This document shows, in pieces, positions 9,668 through 20,622 of a stretch of 64,000 bases of DNA; position 1 is the first letter of the stretch; every line of letters starts with the position of its first letter. The notes under the pieces are model-generated. The model ran no database searches. It was not told the origin of the DNA and saw only the letters and a list, made by a program, of their open reading frames with translations. The DNA is from Closterium sp. NIES-65 (lineage: Eukaryota > Streptophyta > Zygnematophyceae > Desmidiales > Closteriaceae). Both the position numbers and the translations under genes were made by a program. The stretch spans positions 2,230,501-2,294,500 of the forward strand of contig CANXME010002497.1 of the NCBI GenBank assembly GCA_948144175.1, read 5' to 3'.

Positions 9668-10409
9668 CTAAAACAGTTCTACCTGCACCTGGTTCGGATC
9701 ATGACCCCTGCGATGAGCGCTGGTCGGGACAAGATCATTAGGGGACAGATCCCCAAGCTCATCCCCAGCGAGCTCCTCTTCAGAAATGTCGGTCCAACCG
9801 ACGATGCATAGCTTCCCGATGCCAATGCACTCTCCCTCGCGCTTAACTTGGCTGGCGTTGATCCAACGCTGCACCACCCGTGCCTGCCTGGCGAGAGCTC
9901 CAGGATCCCCGGAACGCGTGAACTGGGCCTTGTTGCAGCAGGGATTGCGCAATTTAGAACGCACCTGAGACAGTTACCACAAAAATTGTAAGCATTACAT
10001 TAGGATAAAATACCATCCGTAAAACTAGAGAACTCACCACTGCAAGCAGCACAAGAAGCTGCTCAGGAAACAAGGCAATCGGGAGGGACCCGTCCCACTC
10101 ATAGTCCCACAGAGCAGCACATTGAATAAAACCGTCGGTGGAAAACGGGACTCCGTTAAGGACATGCCAGGGTAATCCGACAAACTCTGCAGTGTGACAA
10201 TGAGAAGGTCAGACACAGGTTTACGGATGGTACGGAAAACGGTGAAGAAGCCTACTTACTGGAATCGTTCCTGGTGACATAGACTTCGCACTTGCTAGGG
10301 AAACCCTTGGGCTCGTAGTAAATAGTCAGGCCCTTCAGGCTACGCTTCTCACCCATGAAGACACAGGGCTCGTTAGTCAACGCGAGGATGCGGGTAAGTC
10401 GGTAGATCT
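9668..10409 (-). CDS. Gene H, 3' exons (unknown function)
   Basis: Three exons with consistent phase. The exon ending at 10260 encodes RSLKGLTIYYEPKGFPSKC, then EVYVTRND, followed by a GTAAGT donor. Exon 10186-10038 encodes KFVGLPWHVLNGVPFSTDGF, then IQCAALWDYEWDGSLPIALF, with a TGCAG acceptor and GTGAGT donor. Exon 9964-9668 begins VRSKLRNPCCNKAQFTRSGD and ends in EDELGD-like acidic sequence, VQVELF and a stop. No frame break occurs within these exons. The pattern of a KCEVYVTRND strand then a hydrophobic LPWHVLNG segment is faintly BAH-like, but I would not assign it. The exon is cut by copia element A at 10410; the 5' part of the gene lies at 17887-19169. Confidence 0.65.
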
Positions 10410-10543
10410 TGTTGGAATAACTGAACAGGAATGAATGAACTAGCAGTGAAATGAGTACAAGTACCTAACCCTAGAATTGTGTACCCCCTATAGACTAACC
10501 CACTGTAGCCTAAACTAACACAACATATATATAATGTTTGACA
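10410..10543 (-). repeat. LTR of element A (3' LTR in reading direction)
   Basis: 134 bp, one difference from the copy at 17753-17886. A polypurine tract (CCCCCAT on the plus strand) adjoins it at 10544-10552. Confidence 0.9.
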
Positions 10544-10799
10544 CACCCCCATAGGCAAAGTGGGGGAGAACTAGGGGTCACAAGACCAGTAAGGCAAAGC
10601 AAGGCAAAACAAGCTCAGGGTGGATCTCAAGGATACCACACAAATTCCGAGCACAAGCAAGTGGTCACAAGACCAGTTCACATGCAGGTTTATAATAGAG
10701 CAAAAGGTACAATGATCACAACCTAACAAGAGTAAACATGTAGGTATATATATAGAGATCACAGTACAAACAAACTCAAGAAGTAAGCAAGTGAGGTCC

Positions 10800-12310
10800 A
10801 GTAGGCACAAGGCCTAGAAGAGAGCAAAAGCGCTGATGGTCACAAGGCTGAAGCGCCTTGGTGAACACATCAGCAGTGTTGGTCTCACAAGCCACGTAAC
10901 GTAGGCGAAGCTGACCACGCTGCTGCAGCTCTCGAGCAAGGAAGTAACGCAGAGCAATGTGCTTCGTTCTGTGCTCCAGTCTGTGCTCCTCACACAAGGC
11001 AATGGCTGCCTTGTTGTCGACGTACAGCACTGGAGGAGAACGAGGCTGCTCTCCAAGGTCGGTCAGCAAGTAGGTGAGCCAACGTAGCTCCTCGGCCGCC
11101 ATGGCTGTGGCGTAGATCTCAGCCTCACAACTGGAGCTGAGAACAGAAGAAGAGCGAGTAGAACGCCAAGAAACAGAACCAGAGCCAAGACTGAAGGAGT
11201 AACCCTGAGACGACCACTGAGTAGCCTGGTCGTCTACCCAAGAAGCGTCTGAGTGCCCAGTGAGAACAGCTGGGACTCGCCCTCCAAGCACTAGCCCCAT
11301 GCCCGACGTACTGCACAAGTAGCGCAACACCCTCTTAGCTGCATCCATGTGCTCCTTCCAGTGACGGCCGGGAGCGACATAGCGTGCAAGAATGCTAAGA
11401 GGGTATGCAAGGTCTGGTCGAGTGCAGGTCATCAGGTACATGAGGCAACCCACAAGCTCTGGATACGGGCCACTCGGCTCTACGGATTCATCCGAAGGCA
11501 GAGCTGAGAGCGAGTGACCGGTAGGCAGAGGAGTGGGCTGAGGCGAGGAGTACGTGAAGCCGAAGCGCTGAAGGACCTGCTGCACCATGTGTGACTGAGT
11601 CAAGGTGATGGTGCGGCGTGCTCTGTCCCGGGTGATCCGCAAGCCAAGGTAGCTTGTCAGTTCACCCAGGTCTGTGCACGTGTGTCTCTTCTGCAGCTCC
11701 GACTTCACGTGGGCGAGTGCCACAGTGTCAGCAGTAGCAAAGACCAAGTCGTCGACGTACACAAGGACGTAGAACGGCGGCAGAGAGGTGTCGGTGCGTA
11801 GAAACAGCGACGGGTCAGCAGTAGAAGGCGCGAACCCAAGTGCCGCAAGCGTAGTCCTCAGTGTGACGTGCCACTCACGAGGCGCCTGGCGGAGATCGTA
11901 GATTGGCCGTCGGAGGCTCCACTGGGTACCAGGAGGGAACGACCTAGTGAAGCCAGGTGGACGGCGCAGCCAGATCTCCTCGTGCAGGCTCCTCTGCAGG
12001 AAAGCAGTGCTGAAGTCTAGCGAGTGGAGCTCGTAGTCACGCTGAGCGGCGACGTGCAGCAGAACCTGAAGAGTGGTCATCTTCGGGGTCGGGGAGAAGG
12101 TCTAGAAGAAGTCAACTCCCTCTCGCTGACTGAAGCCTCGTGCAACGTAACGCGCCTTGAAGACAGGCGGAGAGCCCGACGGCCGCTTCACCCTGAAAAT
12201 CCACATGCCACTGACGATGTTCGCCCCAGGTGGGGGAACCTCGTCGACGTAGGTGCCTGTGGACTTCTAGGAAGCCATCTCTGCGTCCATGGCTGACTGC
12301 CACTGAGACG
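10800..12310 (-). pseudogene. Element A reverse transcriptase and RNase H region
   Basis: Copia-type RT with the LDFSTAFLQ motif and the YVDD catalytic box (LVYVDDLVFA). RNase H has GHSDASWVDD, SSCEAEIYA and a YVDNKAAIAL segment. It shares its order and most residues with elements B, C, D and F. Confidence 0.85.
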
Positions 12311-14089
12311 AGTAGGGACCCTCGATCGCCTCAGCGTACGATCGAGGAGTCGGGATGTCTGGTGCATCCGGGTCTCCCTCAAGGGCAACAAGCATGGACA
12401 TGAGATGGGGCAAAGCGGCAGAAAAGCACTGGAACTCCTCCTGCCTGTCCTCAAGGACGTCAGTGCCAAGAGCACACTCACCCCCGACGGACGGAGGACA
12501 GACAGACTCAGACTCAGCAACTAGGCTAGTAGCGTAGTCTAGACGACAGCGAGCAGCAAAGTCGACAAGCTCAGCAACTAAGGCGGACGCAACAGCAGAC
12601 TCCAAGGAAGGGTCAGTGACAACAGTAGCCAGGAGACGCGTGACAGTAGGACAGGCAGTACGAAGAGAGTCTAACCCAGGGTCAGCAAGAGCAGGAAGAG
12701 AAGAAGCAGGAGGAGACGGTAGTGGGACACGCTGTGGAGCAGTGGACGGACGAAGCGCCATCCGGTGAGTGCCTGGGACAACAGGAAGACTCTGACGCTG
12801 GACACGACTGCTAGAGAGAGCAGTGCGGACAGGTGACGCAGGGCGAGACTCAGGCTCACGACGCTCAGTAAGACCTCCAGTCGGACGAGTGTAAGGAGCA
12901 GGACCAGGGAGAGAGGAGGCAGACGGTAGTTGCGACTGCAGCTGGACAGACGGAGGACACGCTAAGGAGAGAGGAGGACAAGGAGGAGGGAGCTGACCAA
13001 GAACCTGCTGAAGGAGCGGAACGAAGTACGGCCGGGACCGAGCAGCGACACCAGGGTCAGCAGGATCACTCGCCCCAGGGTCCGCAACAGCAGCGGCAGC
13101 TCCACCACCCGGGTCCTCAGCACCAGCGGCAGCTCCAACGCCCGGGTCTGCAGCACCAGCGGCAGCTCCAACGTCCGGGTCTGCAGCACCTGCGGCAGCT
13201 CCAACGCCCGGGTCCGTAGCACCAGCGGCAGCTCCAACGCCCGGGTCCTCAGCACCAGCAACAGCTGCAACACCCGGGTCTGCAGCACCAGCAGCAGCTC
13301 CAACGCCCGCGGCCACAGCACCAGCGGCAGCTCCAACGCCCGGGTCCTCAGCACCAGCAACAACTCCAACTCCCGGGCCCGCAGCACCAGCGGCAGCTCC
13401 AACGCCCGGGTCCTCAGCACCAACAGCAGCTCCAACGCCCGGGTCTGCAGTACCAGCGGCAGCTCCAATGCCAGTGGGGTCCGCAACACGAGGCACGCCA
13501 CTCCGAAGAGTGCAGCGCCGCTCGTACCACTCACGGATCCGCTCGCGGGAGGGGAGCTCCCTAACGGGAGAAGAAGCACCAGTACCAGTCCCAGCAGTAC
13601 GTCCGGCACGAGTGGAACCTCTCCGGAGGCTGCAGTACTCTAAGTACCACGTACGCAGCTCCTCCGAGGAGAGGGCTCCTCCATGAGTAGGACTCACAGG
13701 GCCAGTACCTCCAGACCCAGAACCCCCAGACTCCGGACTCTGCGGCTCAGCACCACGAGGCTCCACACCCCCAGGCTCCACACCCCCAGGCTCCACACCC
13801 CCAGGCTCAGCACCCCCAGGCTCCACACCCCCAGGCTCAGCACCCCCAGGCTCTACACCCCCAGGCTCAGCACCCCCAGGCTCAGCACCCCTAGCAGGAC
13901 GAGAGTCGACAGCTACCTCAACAGGCTCAACCGGGTCTACCTGAGACACACCTGAGGGAGCGGCACCCTGAGGGGGGAGGGGGTCTGCAACAGCAGCACC
14001 TGGCGCGAGGAAAAGAGGCGGGGGGGGGGGGGAAGCGGGGCAGTGCGGTAGGGGAAGAGGCGGTAGTAGGGGACGGACTCGTCAAAAGT

Positions 14090-15450
14090 GACGTCCTGGG
14101 AGGGCAAGACTCGGCGCGAGGTGGCGTGGTAAAACTGCCAACCAGACGCGTCCGGGACAAAGCCGAGGAAGACGCAAGGAACAGCACGGGAGGAGAGCTT
14201 GTCCGCAGACGAATCGCGGACAAAAGCTCGAGACCCCCAGACCCGGAAACGCGACGCATCGCCAACCTCCCCCGTCCACAGCAGCGTGGGCGAGGTCTCC
14301 GGCAAGGAGACACGGGGCCAGAGGTTGAGCTGATGTGCAGCGTACCGGACCGCAAACGGCCACAGAAAGTGGGGGGCAGCCGCATGGATCAAGGAGGTAC
14401 GGGCGACCTCCATGACCAGGCCAATGCGGCGCTCCGCAACCCCATTCTGCTGTGGAGAGGCCGGAAGCGTGAACGAGTGCTCAATGCCGTGCTCAGCATA
14501 GTAGGCTGCCAAGAGGTCTGAGGAGAGCTCACCACCTCTGTTAGAGTGCAAGCGCAGGACAGGATATTCCGAGTGAAAACGCTCGCTAAGCTGGAGACGG
14601 GCTCTGCGGATCCAAGGGATCAAGACATCAGGGACCTCACCCTTGGTGCGCAAGGGGAAGACCGAGGTGTAGCGCGAGTAGTCGTCAACAACTATCAGGA
14701 AGTACCTCTCCTGACCCTGACCACGGACGCGGGCTGGGCCCCACACGTCCATGTGGAGTGTCTGCAAGGGAGCAGTCGTCGGGGGGAACGAGGAGGAGTG
14801 AGGAGCGGCGCGCTGCCGTCCCTCGACACAGGGGAGACAGGGAGGAGCAGGCGAGGGTGGGAGGGCAGGAAGGACCCTGGGCAGGCCAGAGACAAGGTAC
14901 CGGGAGTGCATGGCACGAAGGCGCTGCACAGACGGGTGGCCAAGGCGGTGTTGCCAGAGGACAGTCTCGTGTGCCAAAGAGCGGCACGAGCAGGGGGCGG
15001 ACAGCTGACCTGACGCGGACGCGGACGCGGACGCAGCAACCTGAGGGGACGCAGTAGTCAGTGTGTACAGGTCCGACCCCGGCTGCCGAGTGAAGGTAGC
15101 CAAGTGACGGCCCGTACGAGCACACGTGCAGTGTGTCACGCGCTCGTAGGCAGGGGTGAACTGGTGAACACCCCCGTCCTGGAGAGCACATCCTGCCACC
15201 AAGTTCGTAGAGAACGAGGGGAGGTGGAGACCTGACAGTGTGCCCGACGGGTCCGCAGGACAGGGAAGGACAGTGGAAGAGGTCGCATTGACCGGACCCC
15301 CAGAGGGGTCAGCAAGCAAGACAGCAACTGGCCGAGAAAGCGGCTCAAGGGCAGTGCGGTCACGAAAGAAGCAGCGAGAAGCAACTGAGTCCAGTGTGAA
15401 GGTGTGCAGTGCGGCAGTCAACGCAGTACCAGGGGGGGGAGACACACGAG
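14090..15450 (-). pseudogene. Element A protease and integrase region
   Basis: Integrase shows HMDVWGPARVRG, VVDDYSRYT and the SPQQNGVAERR box before its last acidic residue, preceded by the HRLGHPSVQRL GAG-pre-integrase segment. A protease-like TFTLDS stretch lies upstream. Confidence 0.8.
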
Positions 15451-15749
15451 CACCTAGAGCAGCAGCCTCACCAGCACCTGGGGTAGCCGACACGCGAGTA
15501 CCTGGAGCTGCAGACGCAATGGCCCTAATGCCCGGGTCGGGCGGCACACACAAGTACTCGGCACCCTCTCCACTAGTAGACATCACATACATGGCAGATA
15601 GAATAGCATCAAAGTCTAGAGCATAGATATCAATCCCCTTCTTTAGGAGATCAAGCCAGCAGGGCAGCTCAGTGGCCTGAGGGAACTGAACACGCCAAGC
15701 GTCGTCGAGACGAGAGAAGCAGCGCTGTGTGGCGTGCGGTCGTCCACAC

Positions 15750-16888
15750 TGCTAACCAGTGCGGTCACCAGTGCGAATGACGTACGTGCAGCTAAGACTA
15801 CCCCCACCCCCGTGCTGAGAGTACCACTCACGGACCTCCTGGGGCGAGGGAGTGTGCTGCTGGCCCTGGCCACCGCGAGTGCCTCCACGGCCACCACCAC
15901 CGCTGCCACCTCCTCGACCACCCCAACCCCGGCCGCCGCCTCGTCCACCGCCACCCCAACCGCCGCCTTCACTCCTGCCACCTCCCCCGCCGCCGCCGCC
16001 ACCACCCCCACCGCTACCAATCGCCCCTCCAGCCGAGCCACCACCCCCACTGCCTCCACCGCCCCCACCGCCGCCTCCCCTGCCGTCACTGCTACCACCC
16101 TTGCCCCCTTTGCCCTTGCCGCTGCGGCGCCCGCTCGAGGCAGACGCAGCCCCGACCTTCTCAGCACCGAGAAGGTCGACAGCAGCAGCAGAGGCGACAG
16201 AGGGAAGAAGGGGGGAAGGAGAACACCCCTCAAAGAACGGGGTACGGGGGTCTCCACGAGAGGCACCTACAGCGACTATGCTAGTCTCAGCTGGAAGGAG
16301 CTCCTTCTCGAGGAGGGCAATGGTGAGCTCAGTGGGGCAACGAGCTAGGAAGTGGTCCCTGACAGTACGCAGTGTGTCAGGGAGGCGGGTGACTAGGTGG
16401 TAGAGAGTGAGCCAGAGTGGAGGGGGGTGCGTGGTAAGGAACTCACCAGGCATGGCGGCACGGAAGCGGGCCTCACTAGTGCGGAGGTGCGTGATGAGGT
16501 CAGCGACTGTGTGAAAAGAGGCCAGGTCGGGAAACAGGTAGGGGAGGGAGAGACGGCCTAGTGCGGCAGAGGCAGGTGAGGAGTAGCGAGCAACTACAGC
16601 TGTGTACAGTGCCTGTGCAGTCTTGTGCTGGCCAAAGTGCTCGCGTTCGTCTATCGGCAGGGAGTTGCGAATGGCGAAGCGAGCGTGGGCATCACGAGTC
16701 TGCCACTGTGAGCGAGCAGTGCTGTCAGCAGTAGCAGCAGGGGCAGTGACATGGCCTAGGGCGTGATCGTACAGTGAGATGTCATCCTTGGCTGTGAGCT
16801 GTAGGTAGAGGTGCAGGTCATCGAGCCAGGTGTCAAACTTCACGGGGCGGCCCTCAGCATCGAACACAAGAACCTGTGGGCTAGCCAT
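15750..16888 (-). pseudogene. Element A gag region
   Basis: Begins MASPQVLVFDAEGRPVKFD, includes a GRRSGKGKGGKGG basic stretch and a long Gly run, and ends near a Cys/His cluster (CTYV...PC...H). The antisense of the Gly run reads as a polyproline frame, which is a shadow. Confidence 0.8.
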
Positions 16889-16949
16889 AGGAACAGTAGA
16901 ATAGCAGCAGTAGCAGTAACAGTAGCAGTAGCAGAAGCAGTAGCAGCAG

Positions 16950-17700
16950 GAGAAGCAGGTAGGACGAACCAGGTAGGGCAGGGCGGCGCGGCTCGGTTCA
17001 GGTCGGGTCGCGGCTCGGCTGGGTGGCGCGGCTCGGTTCAGGGCGCGCGGCTCGGCTCGGGGCGCGCGGCTCGGGTCACAACGGGGACGGGCCGCCCGGT
17101 CTCCCTCGTGTGCTGCGGCGGGAACGGGCCGCCCGGGGCCTCTAGGTGGTGGGCACGGGGCCGATCGGGGCCTGAGCGGGGCTAGCGCGGGGCCAACCAG
17201 GGCCTTAACGGGACTAGCGCGGGGCCGACGGGGCCTGAGACGGAGCCGACGGGGCCTGAAAGGGGCTAGCGTGGGGCCGACGGGGCCTGAAACAGGGCTA
17301 GCGCGGGCCGACGGGGCCTAAGAGGGGCTAGCGCGGGGCCGACGGGGCCTGAAACGGGGCTAGCGCGGGCCGACGGGGCCTGAGAGGGGCTAGCGCGGGG
17401 CCGACGGGGCCTAAGACGGGGCTAGCGCGGGCCGACGGGGCCTGAAACGGGGCTAGCGCGGGCCGACGGGGCCTGAGAGAGGCTAGCGCGGGGCCGGCGG
17501 GGCCTGAACGGGGCTAGCACGGGGCCTGAACGGGGCCTTAAAGGGGCCGACGGGGTCTGAACGGGGCCGCTAGGGAGAGCGGGCGTGGGGCCAACGGGGC
17601 CTGAACGGGGCTAGCGTGGGGCCGTCAAGAGGGGCCTCTAGGGGCGTGATACGCCGAGGCGCCCTAGGGCACAGGTAGGTAGGTAGGTAGGTAGTTACGT
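16950..17700. repeat. GC-rich tandem repeats in the leader of element A
   Basis: Degenerate units of about 30 bp around GGGGCCGACGGGGCCTGA and GGGCTAGCGCGG, plus a short (GGTA)n tract at about 17672-17696. They sit between primer-binding site and gag, where elements B, C and F each carry their own GC-rich array. Confidence 0.8.
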
Positions 17701-17752
17701 AGTGGTGGGCCTTTAGAAAATTTCGGTCCTAGGAAGGACCTGCTCTATACCA

Positions 17753-17886
17753 TGTTGGAATAACTGAACAGGAATGAATGAACTAGCAGTGAAATGAGTA
17801 CAAGTACCTAACCCTAGAATTGTGTACCCCCTATAGGCTAACCCACTGTAGCCTAAACTAACACAACATATATATAATGTTTGACA
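17753..17886 (-). repeat. LTR of element A (5' LTR in reading direction)
   Basis: 134 bp, TG..CA ends, followed on the minus strand by primer-binding site TGGTATAGAGCAGG. Confidence 0.9.
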
Positions 17887-19169
17887 GATCTTACCGATGC
17901 GATCATTGAAACGCACACAGGCATGCCTTGCGACGTCGCAATCGCAGCCACTTTCAAGCCTTCAGGTGAGTCTGGCGTGTGGCCCGAATGCCCTGCATAC
18001 AAAAAAAATGTAGTTAGCTTCCATAGACTGACAGCAACAACAGAGAAAATAGAGGGCAACCCTTACTTATGAGCGACTTCAGCATGTCATCAGAATCGGG
18101 AGAGAGATTGAGCATCTCTCGGTTGAACAGAAACTCATCGCAAGACTTCTTGGTATACACCTGCGTGCAACACAAAAGAACTTAGTAATCCGACGTTTCT
18201 GGAGGAAATGAAATGCAACTATAATAATTCAACTTACCTCCCAGGTGAGAGCGCCGGCGTCAACTTCCGAGGCCTTCTTAGCAAGGTGCGTGATAAGCAC
18301 GAGGCAGTCTACGCGCGTTCTCCTTGCAATATGCATCCGGGATCGCCTTTTGAGTACCCGCCTTGGCTACCAGCTCGTCGTTCACCAAGGGCTCGTCGCG
18401 CTCTTCCTCGTCATAAGCTGCGGCCTTAGTAGCGTACACCCGACCTTTAGCACGTGACATTATCAACTCCATCGGGCTGGCATCAGCCTTTCCTGTTTGT
18501 GGACAAAAACAAACACGGAACAGCAACATTAGTCATGGTTGCAGGCAACAGAATCCAAGGCTTAGAAAAGTGAGTAGAAGTGTGAATCACCTTTTTCAGC
18601 GGCGGGTTCCTTGTCCGCTACGACAGCGACACAATTATCGATTGTTTCGATAAAAGCAGGGAGATGACCACCGTCACCGGAGCCTTCGGGACCACCAGCA
18701 GTGTCGGCAGAGACTGCAGGAGCATTGTCAGGCTGGCCCGAAGCCTGGGCGGGCTGGCCCGGAGCCTTGGCGGGCTGGCCCGTAGCCTTGGCGGGCAGGG
18801 ACGGAGCGACACCAGTGGTCGGCGAAGGCTCGGACGTTCCAGCGCCGGCAGCAGCGATGACATCTTCGAGGCTCCGATGAAAAGTTTTTTGACGCTGGCC
18901 CGTAGGGTGACGACCAGCCGGTGGTTCCTCCATCTCTTTATCAGTATTGGTTCCTGCATCGTACAGAAAAAAAAAAGGAAAAGTAAAAACAAAGATAGTT
19001 ATGGACATAACTGTAACGAAGGCTAGTGCAACAGAAAAAAACGAAAGTTACCTCCTGCGGGGGATGGATAGAACAAATGCCGTTCCTTGCTTTTCCGCGG
19101 AAGCGGTGATCGAGTCTGGTGCATTTTCAAAGAATTAGGGACAAGGTTTTTAGATTTGCCATGCGCCAT
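17887..19169 (-). CDS. Gene H, 5' exons (unknown function)
   Basis: The start ATG is at 19169 (MAHGKSKNLVPNSLKMHQ). Exons 19169-19052, 18953-18591, 18492-18238, 18160-18067 and from 17992 are joined by introns with GT donors and strong CAG acceptors in matching phase. Exon 2 is Pro/Ala-rich with four GQP-type heptad repeats (AKAPGQPAQASGQP). Exon 3 changes frame once near 18330, so it holds a one-base shift or an unseen short intron. Copia A sits 4 nt after a GTAAG that would serve as a donor at 17896. Reading it as a 65-nt intron (branch-like TTGACTAAC) keeps phase with the 3' exons; reading straight through in another frame also gives a plausible peptide. Total about 500 residues. No known domain was recognised. 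It lies downstream of the transposase gene on the same strand, so it may be a transposon accessory gene. Confidence 0.6.
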
Positions 19170-19230
19170 GGATTCTAGGGATGAGCCAGTAAAACGAAGC
19201 GTATAGCCAGCAAGACGCCCCGCTACAAAA

Positions 19231-19238
19231 TTTATATG
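19231..19238 (-). promoter_or_regulatory. Possible TATA box of gene H
   Basis: The minus strand reads ATATAAAT about 65 nt before the ATG at 19169, a plausible spacing for a short 5' UTR. Unsupported beyond sequence and position. Confidence 0.35.
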
Positions 19239-19239
19239 C

Positions 19240-20622
19240 TAAGCAAACGTGACAATATAAAGGAGAGAAGCTTTGGGTGAAGGAACCACTGAAGATGCAC
19301 GCACCATGATTGGACACTCCACCAAACCTGCGACAGTGGTCGCAGCGAGTGGAGGCTCGGCATGCGACGCGGGAGTCTTGGCGAGGGTAGAAATGGTAAG
19401 GAGGAGGAGTCGAAGTTTGAAATTCAAAATTTGAAACTCTAAAACAAGAAACAACTACACAGCATGTAACCTCACCCCTGCCAACAAGAAAAGGAAATGG
19501 GGGGGTGGAAGAGAGAAGGGAAGGGGGTGGTGTGCGGGGTACCAATGATATGGTTGGCTTGCCGCGTGTGACGAAGTTGATTGGTGGGACGCGCGGTGCA
19601 CTTCTCACCTGGGTTGGGTCGTGCGAGGGCAGCGTCCGAGAAAAGAAAGGATGTGGGTGGCTATGCAGCGTGTATGTGGACGACGCGCGGCGCGCCCTTC
19701 ACAGCTAGGGTAGGGCGCACTGTTCAGATGTGCTGGCATGCTGCGCTGCATCAGTTGCGCTAGCATCGGCAGTAGCTTATGACTGGCTGGCATTTGACGG
19801 GGATCTGTTGCGCTGGCTGTGGCTTTTGGAATCTTCCACACGTGCCTCTTTCTTGGTACCGTCCTTGTTGGTGTCCAGCCAGCTAGTGGAGGCACAGCAA
19901 CGGCAGAAACATGGCACGGCGCGCTAGAACTGTGTTTGGATGTACTGCAGCAAGAACACCGACACAGTAAAACAGCTGCAACAGAACACGAAACCGTCCA
20001 AGCTCAGCAGCAGTTTTATTGTCGACGTGGTTCGCCACTTGTGTAGCATTAAATTTCGGATTCACATAATTGAGACAATGCAGATCTGACGGAGAACTGG
20101 GTATGACACGAAACCAAAGCGGAACTAGAGGGTGTAAACCAAACCCGAAGTCAGCATTGTTTGGAAGCGAAAGTAGACGTGGGTTGCGGACCGTGCTCAC
20201 CTAAACTTTGAACAGATTTGAACTATATGGCGCAAACGGATTGGAAAAACACGTGCCAACAGTAACATGGTCATAAAAGTTTCAACAGTAATCCTTCCAC
20301 AGTCACGCGTGCAGTGCGGCGCAGTGGCAAACGGGATTCAAAGAATCAGACCCCGCGTGCAGTGCGGCCCAGCTTCCACAATCGTCCGAAATTGTTCCAG
20401 ATTTCACGATTGTGTTATTTCTATGCAGACTCGTCTCAGGAATAAAAGCGCACCCATGAGATTATAGATGTGAATGGTCAAAAGTTTTACCATATAAAAC
20501 ATCAACTATTGCCTCATTCAGAGGCAAAGAATGTATACAAGATCCCAACCTTTGGAAAAGTACAATTGTAATATAATGTAATAAACCGAGCACATATATA
20601 CACATATGTACAACAAATCTCC
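19240..20622. other. Intergenic between the transposase gene and gene H
   Basis: No gene recognised. A 17-bp motif GCGTGCAGTGCGGCSCAG occurs near 20307 and again near 20357. Short open stretches on both strands lack domains. Confidence 0.4.

Larger units (their letters stand above)
10410..17886 (-). mobile_element. Ty1/copia retrotransposon A, full length, fossil
   Basis: 7,477 bp, read on the minus strand. LTRs of 134 bp bound it (TGTTGG..TTTGACA in plus reading), with a perfect 5-bp target duplication GATCT at 10405-10409 and 17887-17891. A primer-binding site TGGTATAGAGCAGG adjoins the right LTR (17752 downward) and a G-rich polypurine tract adjoins the left LTR. Parts in reading order: GC-rich repeat leader (17.7-16.95 kb), gag with a Gly-rich tail and a Cys/His motif (16.9-15.75), protease-like (about 15.4), GAG-pre-integrase and integrase core (15.0-14.1), low-complexity linkers (13.95-13.0), reverse transcriptase (12.3-11.45) and RNase H (11.3-10.8). 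The LTRs differ at 1 base in 134, so it is young. The coding part is broken, about five breaks. Confidence 0.9.

Noticed and set aside
15852-16403. Proline-rich plus-strand frames antisense to gag (also 23478-24026, 33477-34166, 54907-55464)
   Set aside because: Shadows of the Gly-rich gag tracts on the opposite strand.
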